Shown here piece after piece: positions 7,472 to 14,303 of a stretch of DNA of 15,614 bases (positions within the stretch are counted from its first letter, which is position 1; every line of letters starts with the position of its first letter). The notes beneath the pieces are model-generated. The model was not told the origin of the DNA and searched no databases. It was given only the letters and a program-made list of their open reading frames with translations. The stretch is from assembly GCA_002434245.1 (NCBI GenBank), contig DJJR01000073.1:33539-49152 (forward strand), given 5' to 3'. This stretch comes from Pelosinus fermentans. Its GTDB lineage: Bacteria > Bacillota > Negativicutes > DSM-13327. A program made the position numbers and the translations under genes.

Positions 7472-8761
7472 ATGGAAAAGAAAATTGCATTAAAGTATGG
7501 TAATGAAGAAATGACATTGTCTATTGCAGAAGAAAATATTCTGCAAGTCATTGAAAGTAATCCAATAGTTTTTGATAAATCAGAAATTGAAATCATACAA
7601 ACAGCACTGGAAAATCCCATTGGCAGTGAGCGGCTTGCCAATCTAGTACGAGAAGGAGAACGGGTTTGCATTGTTATCCCCGATATTACCCGAGCCTGGC
7701 AGAAAACGGACTTATATTTGCCATTAGTGGTTGAGGAACTAAATCGGGGTGGAATAAGGGATGAAGATATTCTTTTTATCTGCGCACTGGGGACTCACCG
7801 CCCACAAACAGCAGAAGAGCATAGACTATTGCTTGGACCAAAATTGGCTGATCGGTTTCAGGTCATTGATCACGATTGCATGGACCAGGAGAATCTGATT
7901 GATTGTGGTACGACTTCTTTTGGCACACCTGTGCGGCTCAACAAGCAGGCAATGGAATGTGATCACCTTGTTTTGACTGGCGGTATTGTTTATCATTTCC
8001 TGGCTGGGTGGTCCGGTGGCAAGAAATATGTACTGCCTGGTATTTCCTCCTATGAAACCGTTATGAAAAATCATGCCTTGTCACTTAATCCAACCAGAGG
8101 GTTAGGACCTCACCCGGATGTACGTTCCGGCAACGATGATACCAACCTGATTCATTTGGATATGCTGGAAGCAGCCAGCCTTGCAAAACCGTCATTTCTT
8201 TTCAATGTCGTAACTGCAGAAGGAAGAATCGCAGGCGCTGTAGCAGGACATTTCAAGGATGCCCATGACAAAGGGCGGAAGCTGGTAGATGCTATTGATG
8301 GTGTAACGATTCAGGAAAAAGCAGACTTAGTTATTGCTTCGGCAGGCGGCAGTCCGAAAGACGTCAATCTCTATCAATCCATTAAAACACTGATTAATGC
8401 ACGCGAGGCGACAAAACCGGGCGGAACGATGATTATTCTGACTGAAAGCCCTGAAGGACTTGGCGGTAATGCAGACGTACAGGAAATGATTTTAGCCTAT
8501 GACACTGTTTTGGAGCGGGAAGATGCTTTAAGAGCTGATTATAGCATTTCAAAATATATTGGCTACTATTTTTGCGAGTCAGCAGAAAAATTTGATCTGC
8601 TATTAGTTTCGTCCTTAGATTCTGATCTTTTGAAGAAAGCGAACATTACGATTGTTAAAACCCTAAACGAAGCGCTAGAGTTAGTTTATGCAAAACGCGG
8701 ACAAAACTTGAAAACCCATATCATGCCTCATGGAGCAAACACGTTACCCAGACTTGCCTAA
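7472..8761 (+). CDS. LarA-family nickel-pincer 2-hydroxyacid racemase/epimerase homologue
   Basis: Cytoplasmic protein of 429 aa, the usual LarA length (DUF2088 family). Start ATG 7472 follows GGAAGG (7459-7464). Catalytic positions of lactate racemase, as I recall them, line up: D71 and R74 in PDITRAW (LarA D72, R75), H109 in ALGTHR (H108), H175 in GGIVYHF (H174), K184/K185 in GGKKYVLPG (the lysine that binds the pincer cofactor), H201 (H200), and Q302 with K305 (Q295, K298, same spacing). So an active nickel-pincer enzyme is likely. It differs from true LarA in having A instead of P after DxTR, and KYIGYY near 361-366, about where the LarA substrate-pocket Trp358 would fall. The family includes racemases of lactate, malate, phenyllactate and larger hydroxy acids, so the substrate is open. 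No larB, larC or larE is in the window; cofactor synthesis must come from elsewhere. It is co-transcribed with the transporter. Confidence 0.9.
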   Translation: MEKKIALKYGNEEMTLSIAEENILQVIESNPIVFDKSEIEIIQTALENPIGSERLANLVREGERVCIVIPDITRAWQKTDLYLPLVVEELNRGGIRDEDILFICALGTHRPQTAEEHRLLLGPKLADRFQVIDHDCMDQENLIDCGTTSFGTPVRLNKQAMECDHLVLTGGIVYHFLAGWSGGKKYVLPGISSYETVMKNHALSLNPTRGLGPHPDVRSGNDDTNLIHLDMLEAASLAKPSFLFNVVTAEGRIAGAVAGHFKDAHDKGRKLVDAIDGVTIQEKADLVIASAGGSPKDVNLYQSIKTLINAREATKPGGTMIILTESPEGLGGNADVQEMILAYDTVLEREDALRADYSISKYIGYYFCESAEKFDLLLVSSLDSDLLKKANITIVKTLNEALELVYAKRGQNLKTHIMPHGANTLPRLA

Positions 8762-8789
8762 GTAAAAGATTTGGCTGATATAAAACTAC

Positions 8790-8829
8790 AAAAAAGTCGT
8801 CTACCATATAAAAGGTAGACGACTTTTTT
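8790..8829 (+). terminator. Strong bidirectional terminator after the LarA-like gene
   Basis: AAAAAAGTCGTCTACC (8790-8805) and GGTAGACGACTTTTTT (8814-8829) form a perfect 16-bp hairpin with an 8-nt loop; the T-run is part of the stem. It ends the T-box operon. Confidence 0.93.
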
Positions 8830-8870
8830 GTGGATAAACCTGTTAATAACCTGTGAATGGTTGTTGATAA
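8829..8870. promoter_or_regulatory. Cluster of four DnaA-box-like 9-mers
   Basis: TGTGGATAA (8829-8837) is the exact reverse complement of the consensus DnaA box TTATCCACA. It is followed in the same orientation by TGTTAATAA (8841-8849, two mismatches), TGTGAATGG (8852-8860, three) and TGTTGATAA (8862-8870, one), at start-to-start steps of 12, 11 and 10 nt. No dnaA, dnaN or rpmH is nearby, so this is not an obvious oriC. It sits between two convergent terminators. Confidence 0.5.
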
Positions 8871-8930
8871 CTTTCATTGCGTTCCTCCCGCATTATAAAC
8901 AGTCCCTTTAGAGTTTTATGAGATTATAAG

Positions 8931-8970
8931 AAAAAAAGCCATGCATAGGATGTTTCTTCCTAAACACAGC
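8931..8970 (-). terminator. Terminator of the 29-codon ORF unit
   Basis: On the minus strand GCTGTG...AGGA pairs with TCCT...CATGGC (hairpin 8938-8970, with wobble pairs and one mismatch), followed by seven T (8937-8931). It fits the end of the small transcript that starts near 9133. Confidence 0.7.
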
Positions 8971-9004
8971 TTCAAGACATATTGTTATACATCAATATAT
9001 TCAT

Positions 9005-9094
9005 TTAATCATGGAATCCTGTTTTTTGCATGATTTCGCCCTGTCTTTTTAATTCTTCAATAATGAATGCACCGATTTTCTTTAACATTGTCAT
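9005..9094 (-). CDS. Small 29-aa amphipathic peptide, unknown function
   Basis: A 29-codon ORF with complete expression signals: ATG at 9094, AAAGGAG 8-9 nt upstream (9104-9110), a TTGACA-N17-TATATT promoter with a start about 40 nt before the ATG, and an intrinsic terminator after the TAA. The peptide begins MTMLKKIGAFIIEELKRQGE. Residues 3-22 could form an amphipathic helix with L4, I7, F10/I11 and L15 on one face and K5, K6, E13, E14, K16, R17 on the other; overall charge is near neutral (five basic, four acidic). There is no signal peptide and no cysteine. It could be a membrane-surface regulatory peptide, a small toxin, or a short ORF carried by a regulatory RNA. I do not recognise a family. 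A Fur-like box over the promoter suggests iron control, which is inference. Confidence 0.6.
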   Translation of the reverse strand: MTMLKKIGAFIIEELKRQGEIMQKTGFHD

Positions 9095-9139
9095 GATTAT
9101 TCACTCCTTTAATTCTTACCATTTATTGTTCTTGATGTA

Positions 9140-9168
9140 AATATATATTAATCAATAATCATTGTCAA
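9140..9168 (-). promoter_or_regulatory. Promoter with overlapping Fur-like operator
   Basis: Read leftward, TTGACA (9168-9163), 17 nt, then TATATT (9145-9140). Overlapping it on the plus strand, CAATAATCATTGTCA (9153-9167) matches the 7-1-7 Fur pattern TGATAATnATTATCA at all but three of its defined positions. Binding there would block the promoter. Confidence 0.6.
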
Positions 9169-9247
9169 TTAAAAAGTTTATTCTATTAAAAAACGCAATT
9201 GTGTAAATTATAAATATTAAATATTGCTGGAATTGTTTGTAAATACT

Positions 9248-9277
9248 AAAATCGTCTCACCCAAGGGCAAGACGATT
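9248..9277 (-). terminator. Hairpin after the winged-helix-like gene
   Basis: AATCGTCT and AGACGATT (9277-9270 and 9257-9250, minus strand) pair, with a further inner GCCC/GGGT pairing, and a short TTTT tail follows. It is a plausible but weak terminator for the gene ending at 9298. Confidence 0.6.
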
Positions 9278-9297
9278 AAATTTCTTCTTCCATCCCT

Positions 9298-9531
9298 TTA
9301 AAACACAATTGGAAAATCTTTCTTTAGTCGCTTTACTTTTAATTCATCTACAGCAGTATATTTTTCTTCCGCTACTTCTCGAATCTTTTCCTCAATCACC
9401 AATTGAAAAAGAGCAGATTCTACATCTTCATGGTCACTTCCCAATACTGAGTTTATTTCTTTCGCTGTCATTTCTCCGTAATCATATAATAAACATAGGA
9501 TATCAGCTTGTAGAAATTCTAGATACTCCAT
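9298..9531 (-). CDS. Small winged-helix-like protein
   Basis: Protein of 77 aa, function unknown. I choose ATG 9531 because AGGAGA stands 5-6 nt upstream (9537-9542); the reading frame is open further up but has no RBS there. The order helix (LQADILCLLYDY), TAKEINSVLG, helix (DVESALFQLVIEEKI), then a short strand pair (REVAEEKYTA) looks like a winged helix-turn-helix of the kind that sets a 'helix 1 - recognition helix - wing' pattern. A lysine-rich tail (KVKRLKKDF) follows. It could be a small DNA-binding regulator, possibly of its own locus. There is no cysteine cluster that would suggest metal sensing. The call rests on pattern only. Confidence 0.6.
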   Translation of the reverse strand: MEYLEFLQADILCLLYDYGEMTAKEINSVLGSDHEDVESALFQLVIEEKIREVAEEKYTAVDELKVKRLKKDFPIVF

Positions 9532-9643
9532 AAAATCTCTCCTGCTCAAATATTTATGATTTAGTATATCCCAATTCATCTATCAATAAATATCACTTAT
9601 AATATGGAATGAGAAACGTCTCAAAATGTATCTGAAATCTAAC

Positions 9644-9673
9644 AACTCCTTAAGCAATTAGGCCTAAGGAGTT
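9644..9673. terminator. Inverted repeat between two small genes
   Basis: AACTCCTTA (9644-9652) and TAAGGAGTT (9665-9673) form a perfect 9-bp stem. The T-rich tail (ATTATTTTT) is on the plus-strand side, while the adjacent gene that needs ending (9696-9935) is on the minus strand, where the tail is poor (GTTAGATTTC). It is probably a terminator with weak directionality. Confidence 0.5.
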
Positions 9674-9695
9674 ATTATTTTTACGTGTTCTTCCT

Positions 9696-9935
9696 TTACG
9701 AGATTATAATGGGACCAATTGAAGTTATTTCATTAATATTGATTGCAACCAATTCTCCCACAACATACGGTCCAACAGCAATAGTTAATTGAATAAACAG
9801 AAATTGCAGACCAGGCTCATTAGAATCATTACAATGACGTACTTCTAAAAGGGTTCCTACGTATACTACACCTGAGTTCGTAATAACCGACACGATGGCC
9901 CCCAAAGGAAATGTAAATGAATTGATATTAGACAT
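9696..9935 (-). CDS. Small beta-rich protein, Sm-like pattern, unknown function
   Basis: Protein of 79 aa with start ATG 9935 and a good RBS (AAAGGAG, about 9 nt upstream). The sequence is nearly all short hydrophobic strands: GAIVSVITNSGVVYVGTLLE, then LQFLFIQLTIAVG, then ELVAININEITSIGP. A strand-turn-strand with GxVxVGxLLE followed by a final INEITSIGP strand recalls the layout of Sm/Lsm-like small barrels, and similar small proteins occur in spore-forming Firmicutes. I cannot name the family. No signal peptide or membrane helix is evident. It stands alone, with about 250 bp upstream before the LysE gene's stop. RNA binding or a structural (spore or envelope) role are both guesses. Confidence 0.6.
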   Translation of the reverse strand: MSNINSFTFPLGAIVSVITNSGVVYVGTLLEVRHCNDSNEPGLQFLFIQLTIAVGPYVVGELVAININEITSIGPIIIS

Positions 9936-10108
9936 TTATTTCTTCTCCTTTTTTTCTAGCTGAATATAACTATCCGCATGTTATTTTATGTATGATCACC
10001 ATTAAAGGTTACATAGCGTGTTAATCTTATTCTCAGAAAATAAAAAACCACTGGTATGACCCTCAATTACACGATTCCGTCCATAATAAAGCATAAGAAA
10101 AATTGCAT

Positions 10109-10138
10109 AAAAAATAACCAGAACTGAAAACTCCTGGT
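10109..10138 (-). terminator. Terminator of the LysE-family gene
   Basis: On the minus strand ACCAGGAGT (10138-10130) pairs with AGTTCTGGT (10125-10117) with one wobble and one mismatch around a TTTC loop, followed by TATTTTTT. It lies about 50 nt past the stop at 10187. Confidence 0.7.
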
Positions 10139-10186
10139 CATAACAACATATAAGTATGAAAAATAACACCTTCATCTCATTTAGAA

Positions 10187-10798
10187 TTATACTCCTGCGA
10201 TAGAAGCAATACCCAGCAGGCTTATAATAATGCCTGCTATTTTATTAATCTGAACGATGACATGGGGCGTTACTCTGCTGCGGAAAAGACATACTATACT
10301 GGTAAGAGCGCCCCACCAAAGTGCTGAACCAATAAAGACTCCCACAGCGGCTAATAATGTAGTCGACAGATCTGTTACAAGTGCGGAAATACCAAAGGAT
10401 GAAAAAACCGCAATAAAGGTAAATATGGTAACAGGATTAGTTAATGTCAAAAGAAATACTCCTGCACAAAGCTTATGAAGACTATGCTTTGAATTTTTGT
10501 TGTCAGATGTACTCTTCGGTTGGGCACGAAAGGTTGCAATACCAAGCAAAAAAATGAATACTCCGCCTCCCCAGCGAAAGACAGCATCATATTGAGAAAT
10601 AAAAGTAGTAAGTATACTTAATCCCGCTGCTGCCGCCGCGCCATATAAGGCATCAGCCAACGCTGCTCCCATCCCTGCCATAAGACCAGACATGCGTCCT
10701 TCACTCAAGGTATATCGCATACAAATTAGATTGACAGGTCCGATGGGAGCAGCAAGAAGAAACCCACTAGCAATACATTTAATCAGAAGAATATCCAT
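10187..10798 (-). CDS. LysE/RhtB-family amino-acid (or small metabolite) exporter
   Basis: Inner-membrane protein of 203 aa. I place the start at ATG 10798 because AGGAGA (10806-10811) lies 7 nt upstream and the LysE-type N-terminus begins there (MDILLIKCIASGFLLAAPIG). The 34 further codons upstream in the open frame are polar and lack an RBS. About six hydrophobic segments are seen: LLIKCIASGFLLAAPIGPVN with the family's conserved APIGP, AGMGAALADALYGAAAAAG, FRWGGGVFIFLLGIATF, LCAGVFLLTLTNPVTIFTF (the family's LTNP), TTLLAAVGVFIGSALWWG and IAGIIISLLGIA. A basic, polar loop lies in the middle. The gene is divergent from the adenylate-forming enzyme gene with 154 bp between, so a shared control region is possible. 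The substrate cannot be told. Confidence 0.88.
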   Translation of the reverse strand: MDILLIKCIASGFLLAAPIGPVNLICMRYTLSEGRMSGLMAGMGAALADALYGAAAAAGLSILTTFISQYDAVFRWGGGVFIFLLGIATFRAQPKSTSDNKNSKHSLHKLCAGVFLLTLTNPVTIFTFIAVFSSFGISALVTDLSTTLLAAVGVFIGSALWWGALTSIVCLFRSRVTPHVIVQINKIAGIIISLLGIASIAGV

Positions 10799-10952
10799 AA
10801 AGCAGTCTCCTATAAAAGAATCTAGTAACAGTGTGTCCGCAGAAATCCTAACTGATATACTTTGCCTTTTATTATGCATAAGGGCTATTTGTTCGGACAT
10901 AATGAAAAAGAATTATAAAATAAGCTACTGACAAGGTTATAGGAGAAGAATT

Positions 10953-12281
10953 ATGATTGCAGAAGTGATCGATAGAACGCTGCGGCGCTTTGAAGAGCGT
11001 AATTGTCAGCCGGTGGTTGTCAAAAAAGCTGGCACTGTTTTTCATGGCATGATGGAATATGGAATGAAGCCGGAATTAATTACTGCCGTTCAAGAACGGC
11101 GGCTCCGCAACACGATACACTATGTATATGCACACTCCCCCTTTTATCAGCGAATGTTTGACAAATGCACCATACGACCGGACGATATACGAACAGCCGC
11201 TGATTTGCATCGGCTTGACTTTACCACCGCCAGCGATATCCGACAATGGCAGGATTTTTTCTGTCTTCCTGAAGAAAAATTTTCGGCTGTTTTTACGACT
11301 TCGGGTACAACAGGTGAGCCCAAAAGAATGTATTATACCTATCGAGAAATACAGATGCTATCCAATCTGTATGGCGCAGCACTTCGTATTGCCCATACAG
11401 GAAGACTGGTTGCCCTAATTGCTTTGCCCATTGGACATGGACTGTGGATCGGCGGTTCTAGTGTGCAGCGTGCTGTAGAACGTGCAGGTGGTTTGCCACT
11501 AAACGTTGGTGCTGACAATCCACTAGAAACAATTCGCTGGATGAATCGCTTTTCACCAAACGTGATTTTCTCCTCCCCTTCCTATATGACTGCCCTAACC
11601 CGTGAGGCACAGAAATTAGGCTATCACTCTCCTATTGATAAAATCATATCGGTTGGTGAAATATTGACGTTAGCACATAAAGAGTTATTTACTGGATATT
11701 GGGGTGCAGCGGTCTTTGACAGCTATGGCTCAACAGAAATTGGCGGTGCTCAAACGATTTCCCTTCCAGAATGCAGTGCCTTCCATCTCAATGATCTGCA
11801 TCTTATCACAGAAATCATTGATCCGGTTACTGGTAAGCCAGCTGATGAGGGTGAACTGGTGTTTACTACTATTCGCAGAGAAGGAATGCCTTTACTTCGC
11901 TATCGGTCAGGAGACAGAGCACGCTGGACAAAATGCAGCTGCTGGCTGCCGCTGCGATCAATTAAAATTAAAGGACGTACTGATGATATGATTATCGTCG
12001 GCGATATGAATCTTTATGGCCGAGTAATAGCAGATGCTGTAAGTACTGTTTCCGCTACTACGGGACGGGTATTATTAACAGTAGCCAAAGAAGGGTTTGT
12101 CGACAAATTGACGATTACAATAGAAGGAACTCCGGAAAAAGGGTTAGTGCAAGAAGCGTTACTAACAGCCTATCCAGAACTGACATTGAACACAAGAAAT
12201 GGTAATTTAGTTTTACTCATTGAAACGACGGTTGATCTTGGCTCTCAGATTAAAGATGTAAGAATCATTGACCTACGCTGA
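10953..12281 (+). CDS. PaaK-like AMP-forming acyl/aryl-CoA ligase
   Basis: Cytoplasmic enzyme of 442 aa from the phenylacetate-CoA ligase/coenzyme F390 synthetase branch of the adenylate-forming (ANL) superfamily. It activates a carboxylate with ATP to an acyl-AMP and then usually to a CoA thioester. Start ATG 10953 follows AGGAG (10941-10945). Motifs: the family N-terminus (RRLRNTIHYVYAHSPFYQRMF, about 49-69), the phosphate loop TTSGTTGEPK (115-124), SVGE (233-236), YGSTEIGG (258-265), YRSGD (317-321) and the hinge GRTDD (341-345), then the small C-terminal domain. Length is typical. There is no thioesterase, acyl carrier protein or degradation gene nearby, so aromatic-acid catabolism is unproven. 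The divergent LysE-type exporter suggests a role in modifying or clearing a small acid. The 3' end overlaps the antiporter remnant on the other strand. Confidence 0.88.
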   Translation: MIAEVIDRTLRRFEERNCQPVVVKKAGTVFHGMMEYGMKPELITAVQERRLRNTIHYVYAHSPFYQRMFDKCTIRPDDIRTAADLHRLDFTTASDIRQWQDFFCLPEEKFSAVFTTSGTTGEPKRMYYTYREIQMLSNLYGAALRIAHTGRLVALIALPIGHGLWIGGSSVQRAVERAGGLPLNVGADNPLETIRWMNRFSPNVIFSSPSYMTALTREAQKLGYHSPIDKIISVGEILTLAHKELFTGYWGAAVFDSYGSTEIGGAQTISLPECSAFHLNDLHLITEIIDPVTGKPADEGELVFTTIRREGMPLLRYRSGDRARWTKCSCWLPLRSIKIKGRTDDMIIVGDMNLYGRVIADAVSTVSATTGRVLLTVAKEGFVDKLTITIEGTPEKGLVQEALLTAYPELTLNTRNGNLVLLIETTVDLGSQIKDVRIIDLR

Positions 12282-12511
12282 TCTTTTTTTCATAACAAAA
12301 ACAATTACAAAAACTAATCCCAAAGCCAATAATAAGACAGCTGTAAATTCCACAGTTCACCCCGTGGTATTATCTTTCCGTCATTAAACAGAAGAGGTGC
12401 AATAAACAGCACAAAGAACAATTCTGGGTTCAATAGAACATGTATACCTGACGGGAGAAAGGCCAACAGAACACCCAATACTTACTACATTTATAAATGT
12501 CGATTTATTAG
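12276..12511 (-). pseudogene. Decayed N-terminal remnant of a CPA1 Na+/H+ antiporter
   Basis: No ORF survives, but translated fragments are recognisable. From 12511 leftward a LINRHL fragment is followed by three stops. From 12481 comes [15 protein letters not shown], then [20 protein letters not shown] and IIPRGELWN, characteristic of the N-terminal region of Bacillus-type CPA1 (NhaK/NhaP-like) Na+/H+ antiporters. After LWN the frame shifts by one and continues as [20 protein letters not shown]. This runs into the 3' end of the PaaK-like gene, where the rest (some 85% of a normal antiporter) is missing. So the remnant has an internal deletion, stops, a frameshift and a large C-terminal deletion. 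It marks an old rearrangement junction next to 12281. Confidence 0.7.
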
Positions 12512-12568
12512 CATTGCCTCTTTTTTAATGTCATATCCCTTTTAGGTCTATAATGGCACTTTGTATAA

Positions 12569-14287
12569 TTATTTTACTTTCACATTTTTTAACTCTTCGC
12601 AAAAAGCAGGTCTGCGCATGTATTCGAAAGTCAAGTGCTTAACCAAATCAGCCGCAATACGATTGCCGCCGATTTTTACTAATAATCGTAAACGTGAACA
12701 GATATTTTTGTAATGAGATCGATTTGAACTACGAGCTGCGTCCTGGAGGATCTCTTCTTTAAAGAGCTCATAAACCTGCTCCGGGTATTTTGTTAGTAAC
12801 GGACGGTAGAACTCCACAATACGATGAGGATTCTTTTGAACATATTCTAAAAGCTTTTCCCATTCCTGCTCTTCAATAATAGCAGAAGTATAATTATTGC
12901 CCATATATCTGGATTGTTTTGCAAGCTCTACCAAAATACCAGGATAAATTTGCGCCCACTCAGCCGAATCATACATAGCCTTTAAATTCTGATAGCAGGT
13001 AAAATCACCGGATAATGCCAACTCACGGCCTACCTCCCGCATCTTATCCAATTGATTAGTTAGTCTATACACCTTAACGCGAAGCTCTTTCCACTTTTTT
13101 ATCAGCCCTGGCAATTTATGATCGTTCTCTTCACCTTCCAATGCTAACATCTCTGCCTTAGTATAATCTTGTACTGCCAGTGCCTCTTGTATCGCTAGTT
13201 CTCGAAAGCGGGAAAAATTTCGATGTTCATAAAGAAAATCCACAGCAGCTTTTTTACCATCAAATTTATCAATCAGTTCATATTGCAAAAGGGCAATCGC
13301 CTCAAACTCATATTCCTGAGAAAAAGCGTCCTGATCCTTTTCTTCCATCTGTAAAGAAAGTTTCCTCAAGTATTGTTCAAATTGCTCTCGCTGCCTAGGA
13401 CTTTGGATCACCGCGATGCAAAAATGCAGCAAGTCCATTCTCCATTCCGTCCAGTCATCATAACGTCTTTGATCTGCTTCGTGAAGAATTTTGAGAAAGC
13501 ACTTTTCCGCCTTCGGTCCCGGGGGAACCGTGTCAGTAATCTGGACTAATACATCCTGTACTTCATAGATAACGGTGCTCACATCTCCTGCTGAATCATC
13601 TGCAGACTGCAGCATATCAGTCATTTCACACATCACACATAATGCCAAATCCACAGCAAGTTCATATTCTTGTTCATCGCAAGCCCTCCGTGCCCGCGCT
13701 ACCACTTTGTAAGCTCCTTCAACAGCACGCTGACAATTACGGTAACTAATAAAACCATCATCTTCTTCTGCTTGTTCAATATAGCGCCGCATTAAGCGAA
13801 TCCACTTTTCTTTTTCGCCACTTCCAGAGCTAAACTCTGCTTTGATTTCATCGGCAATGGTCAAATCATTTTCCGCTATGTTCAGAAGTAAATTAATGAG
13901 TTTTTCCTTGGGTTGGCAAGATAGGACGCTTTTAAGCTGTTCCCGAAGGCTTGTCTTCACTGGTAAAACAGTTCCTGCTTTTTTCTCAGAGCTTACCTTT
14001 TTAGCAGCCACAGTATGCGCTTCTCCTTTGCGCAATGCTAAAAGCGCAGCTACCATATGCTTGCAGTACGGTCCGCCAGTATAAGGGCAGTTGCACCCTG
14101 CTTCTACTATTGTTTCTTGCTCATCCAGCTGTACGACAACCAAATAATCGTCACTGCCGGTGACAGTGATCACATATCGATGATCCTGCTGCTTATCAAT
14201 AACCCCAATTCTTTCCTCTTTATAATACTGCCGCCCACGCTCCATAATAACGTCATCCACATATTGCTCAAAATCATTTAATTTCAT
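12569..14287 (-). CDS. SWIM zinc-finger protein
   Basis: Protein of 572 aa; start ATG 14287, with GAGGTG 5 nt upstream (the TTG just before it is too close to the RBS). The N-terminal domain (about 1-80) ends in a SWIM motif, C65-N-C67-(7)-C75-K-H77, with the typical context AGCNCPYTGGPYCKHMVAAL; it is expected to bind one zinc and act in nucleic-acid or protein binding. A lysine/alanine-rich linker follows (about 90-108). The remaining 450 residues are helical and charged without a recognisable catalytic motif, resembling the helical-repeat C-terminal part of other bacterial SWIM proteins. No SNF2 helicase, which often accompanies SWIM proteins, is adjacent. The small gene 16 nt upstream is surely in the same operon. 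Its role is unknown; DNA repair or stress is only a family-level guess. Confidence 0.85.
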   Translation of the reverse strand: MKLNDFEQYVDDVIMERGRQYYKEERIGVIDKQQDHRYVITVTGSDDYLVVVQLDEQETIVEAGCNCPYTGGPYCKHMVAALLALRKGEAHTVAAKKVSSEKKAGTVLPVKTSLREQLKSVLSCQPKEKLINLLLNIAENDLTIADEIKAEFSSGSGEKEKWIRLMRRYIEQAEEDDGFISYRNCQRAVEGAYKVVARARRACDEQEYELAVDLALCVMCEMTDMLQSADDSAGDVSTVIYEVQDVLVQITDTVPPGPKAEKCFLKILHEADQRRYDDWTEWRMDLLHFCIAVIQSPRQREQFEQYLRKLSLQMEEKDQDAFSQEYEFEAIALLQYELIDKFDGKKAAVDFLYEHRNFSRFRELAIQEALAVQDYTKAEMLALEGEENDHKLPGLIKKWKELRVKVYRLTNQLDKMREVGRELALSGDFTCYQNLKAMYDSAEWAQIYPGILVELAKQSRYMGNNYTSAIIEEQEWEKLLEYVQKNPHRIVEFYRPLLTKYPEQVYELFKEEILQDAARSSNRSHYKNICSRLRLLVKIGGNRIAADLVKHLTFEYMRRPAFCEELKNVKVK

Positions 14288-14303
14288 CAAAGCACCTCTG
14301 CTC

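Noticed and set aside
10799..10900. N-terminal extension of the LysE-type protein to ATG 10900
   Set aside because: The added residues are polar and unlike the family start, and there is no RBS; ATG 10798 has AGGAGA at ideal spacing.
12273..12347. A 24-codon minus-strand ORF starting GTG with one hydrophobic helix and an MKKRSA end
   Set aside because: It has no convincing RBS and its sequence is the frameshifted continuation of the CPA1 antiporter remnant, so it is part of that pseudogene.
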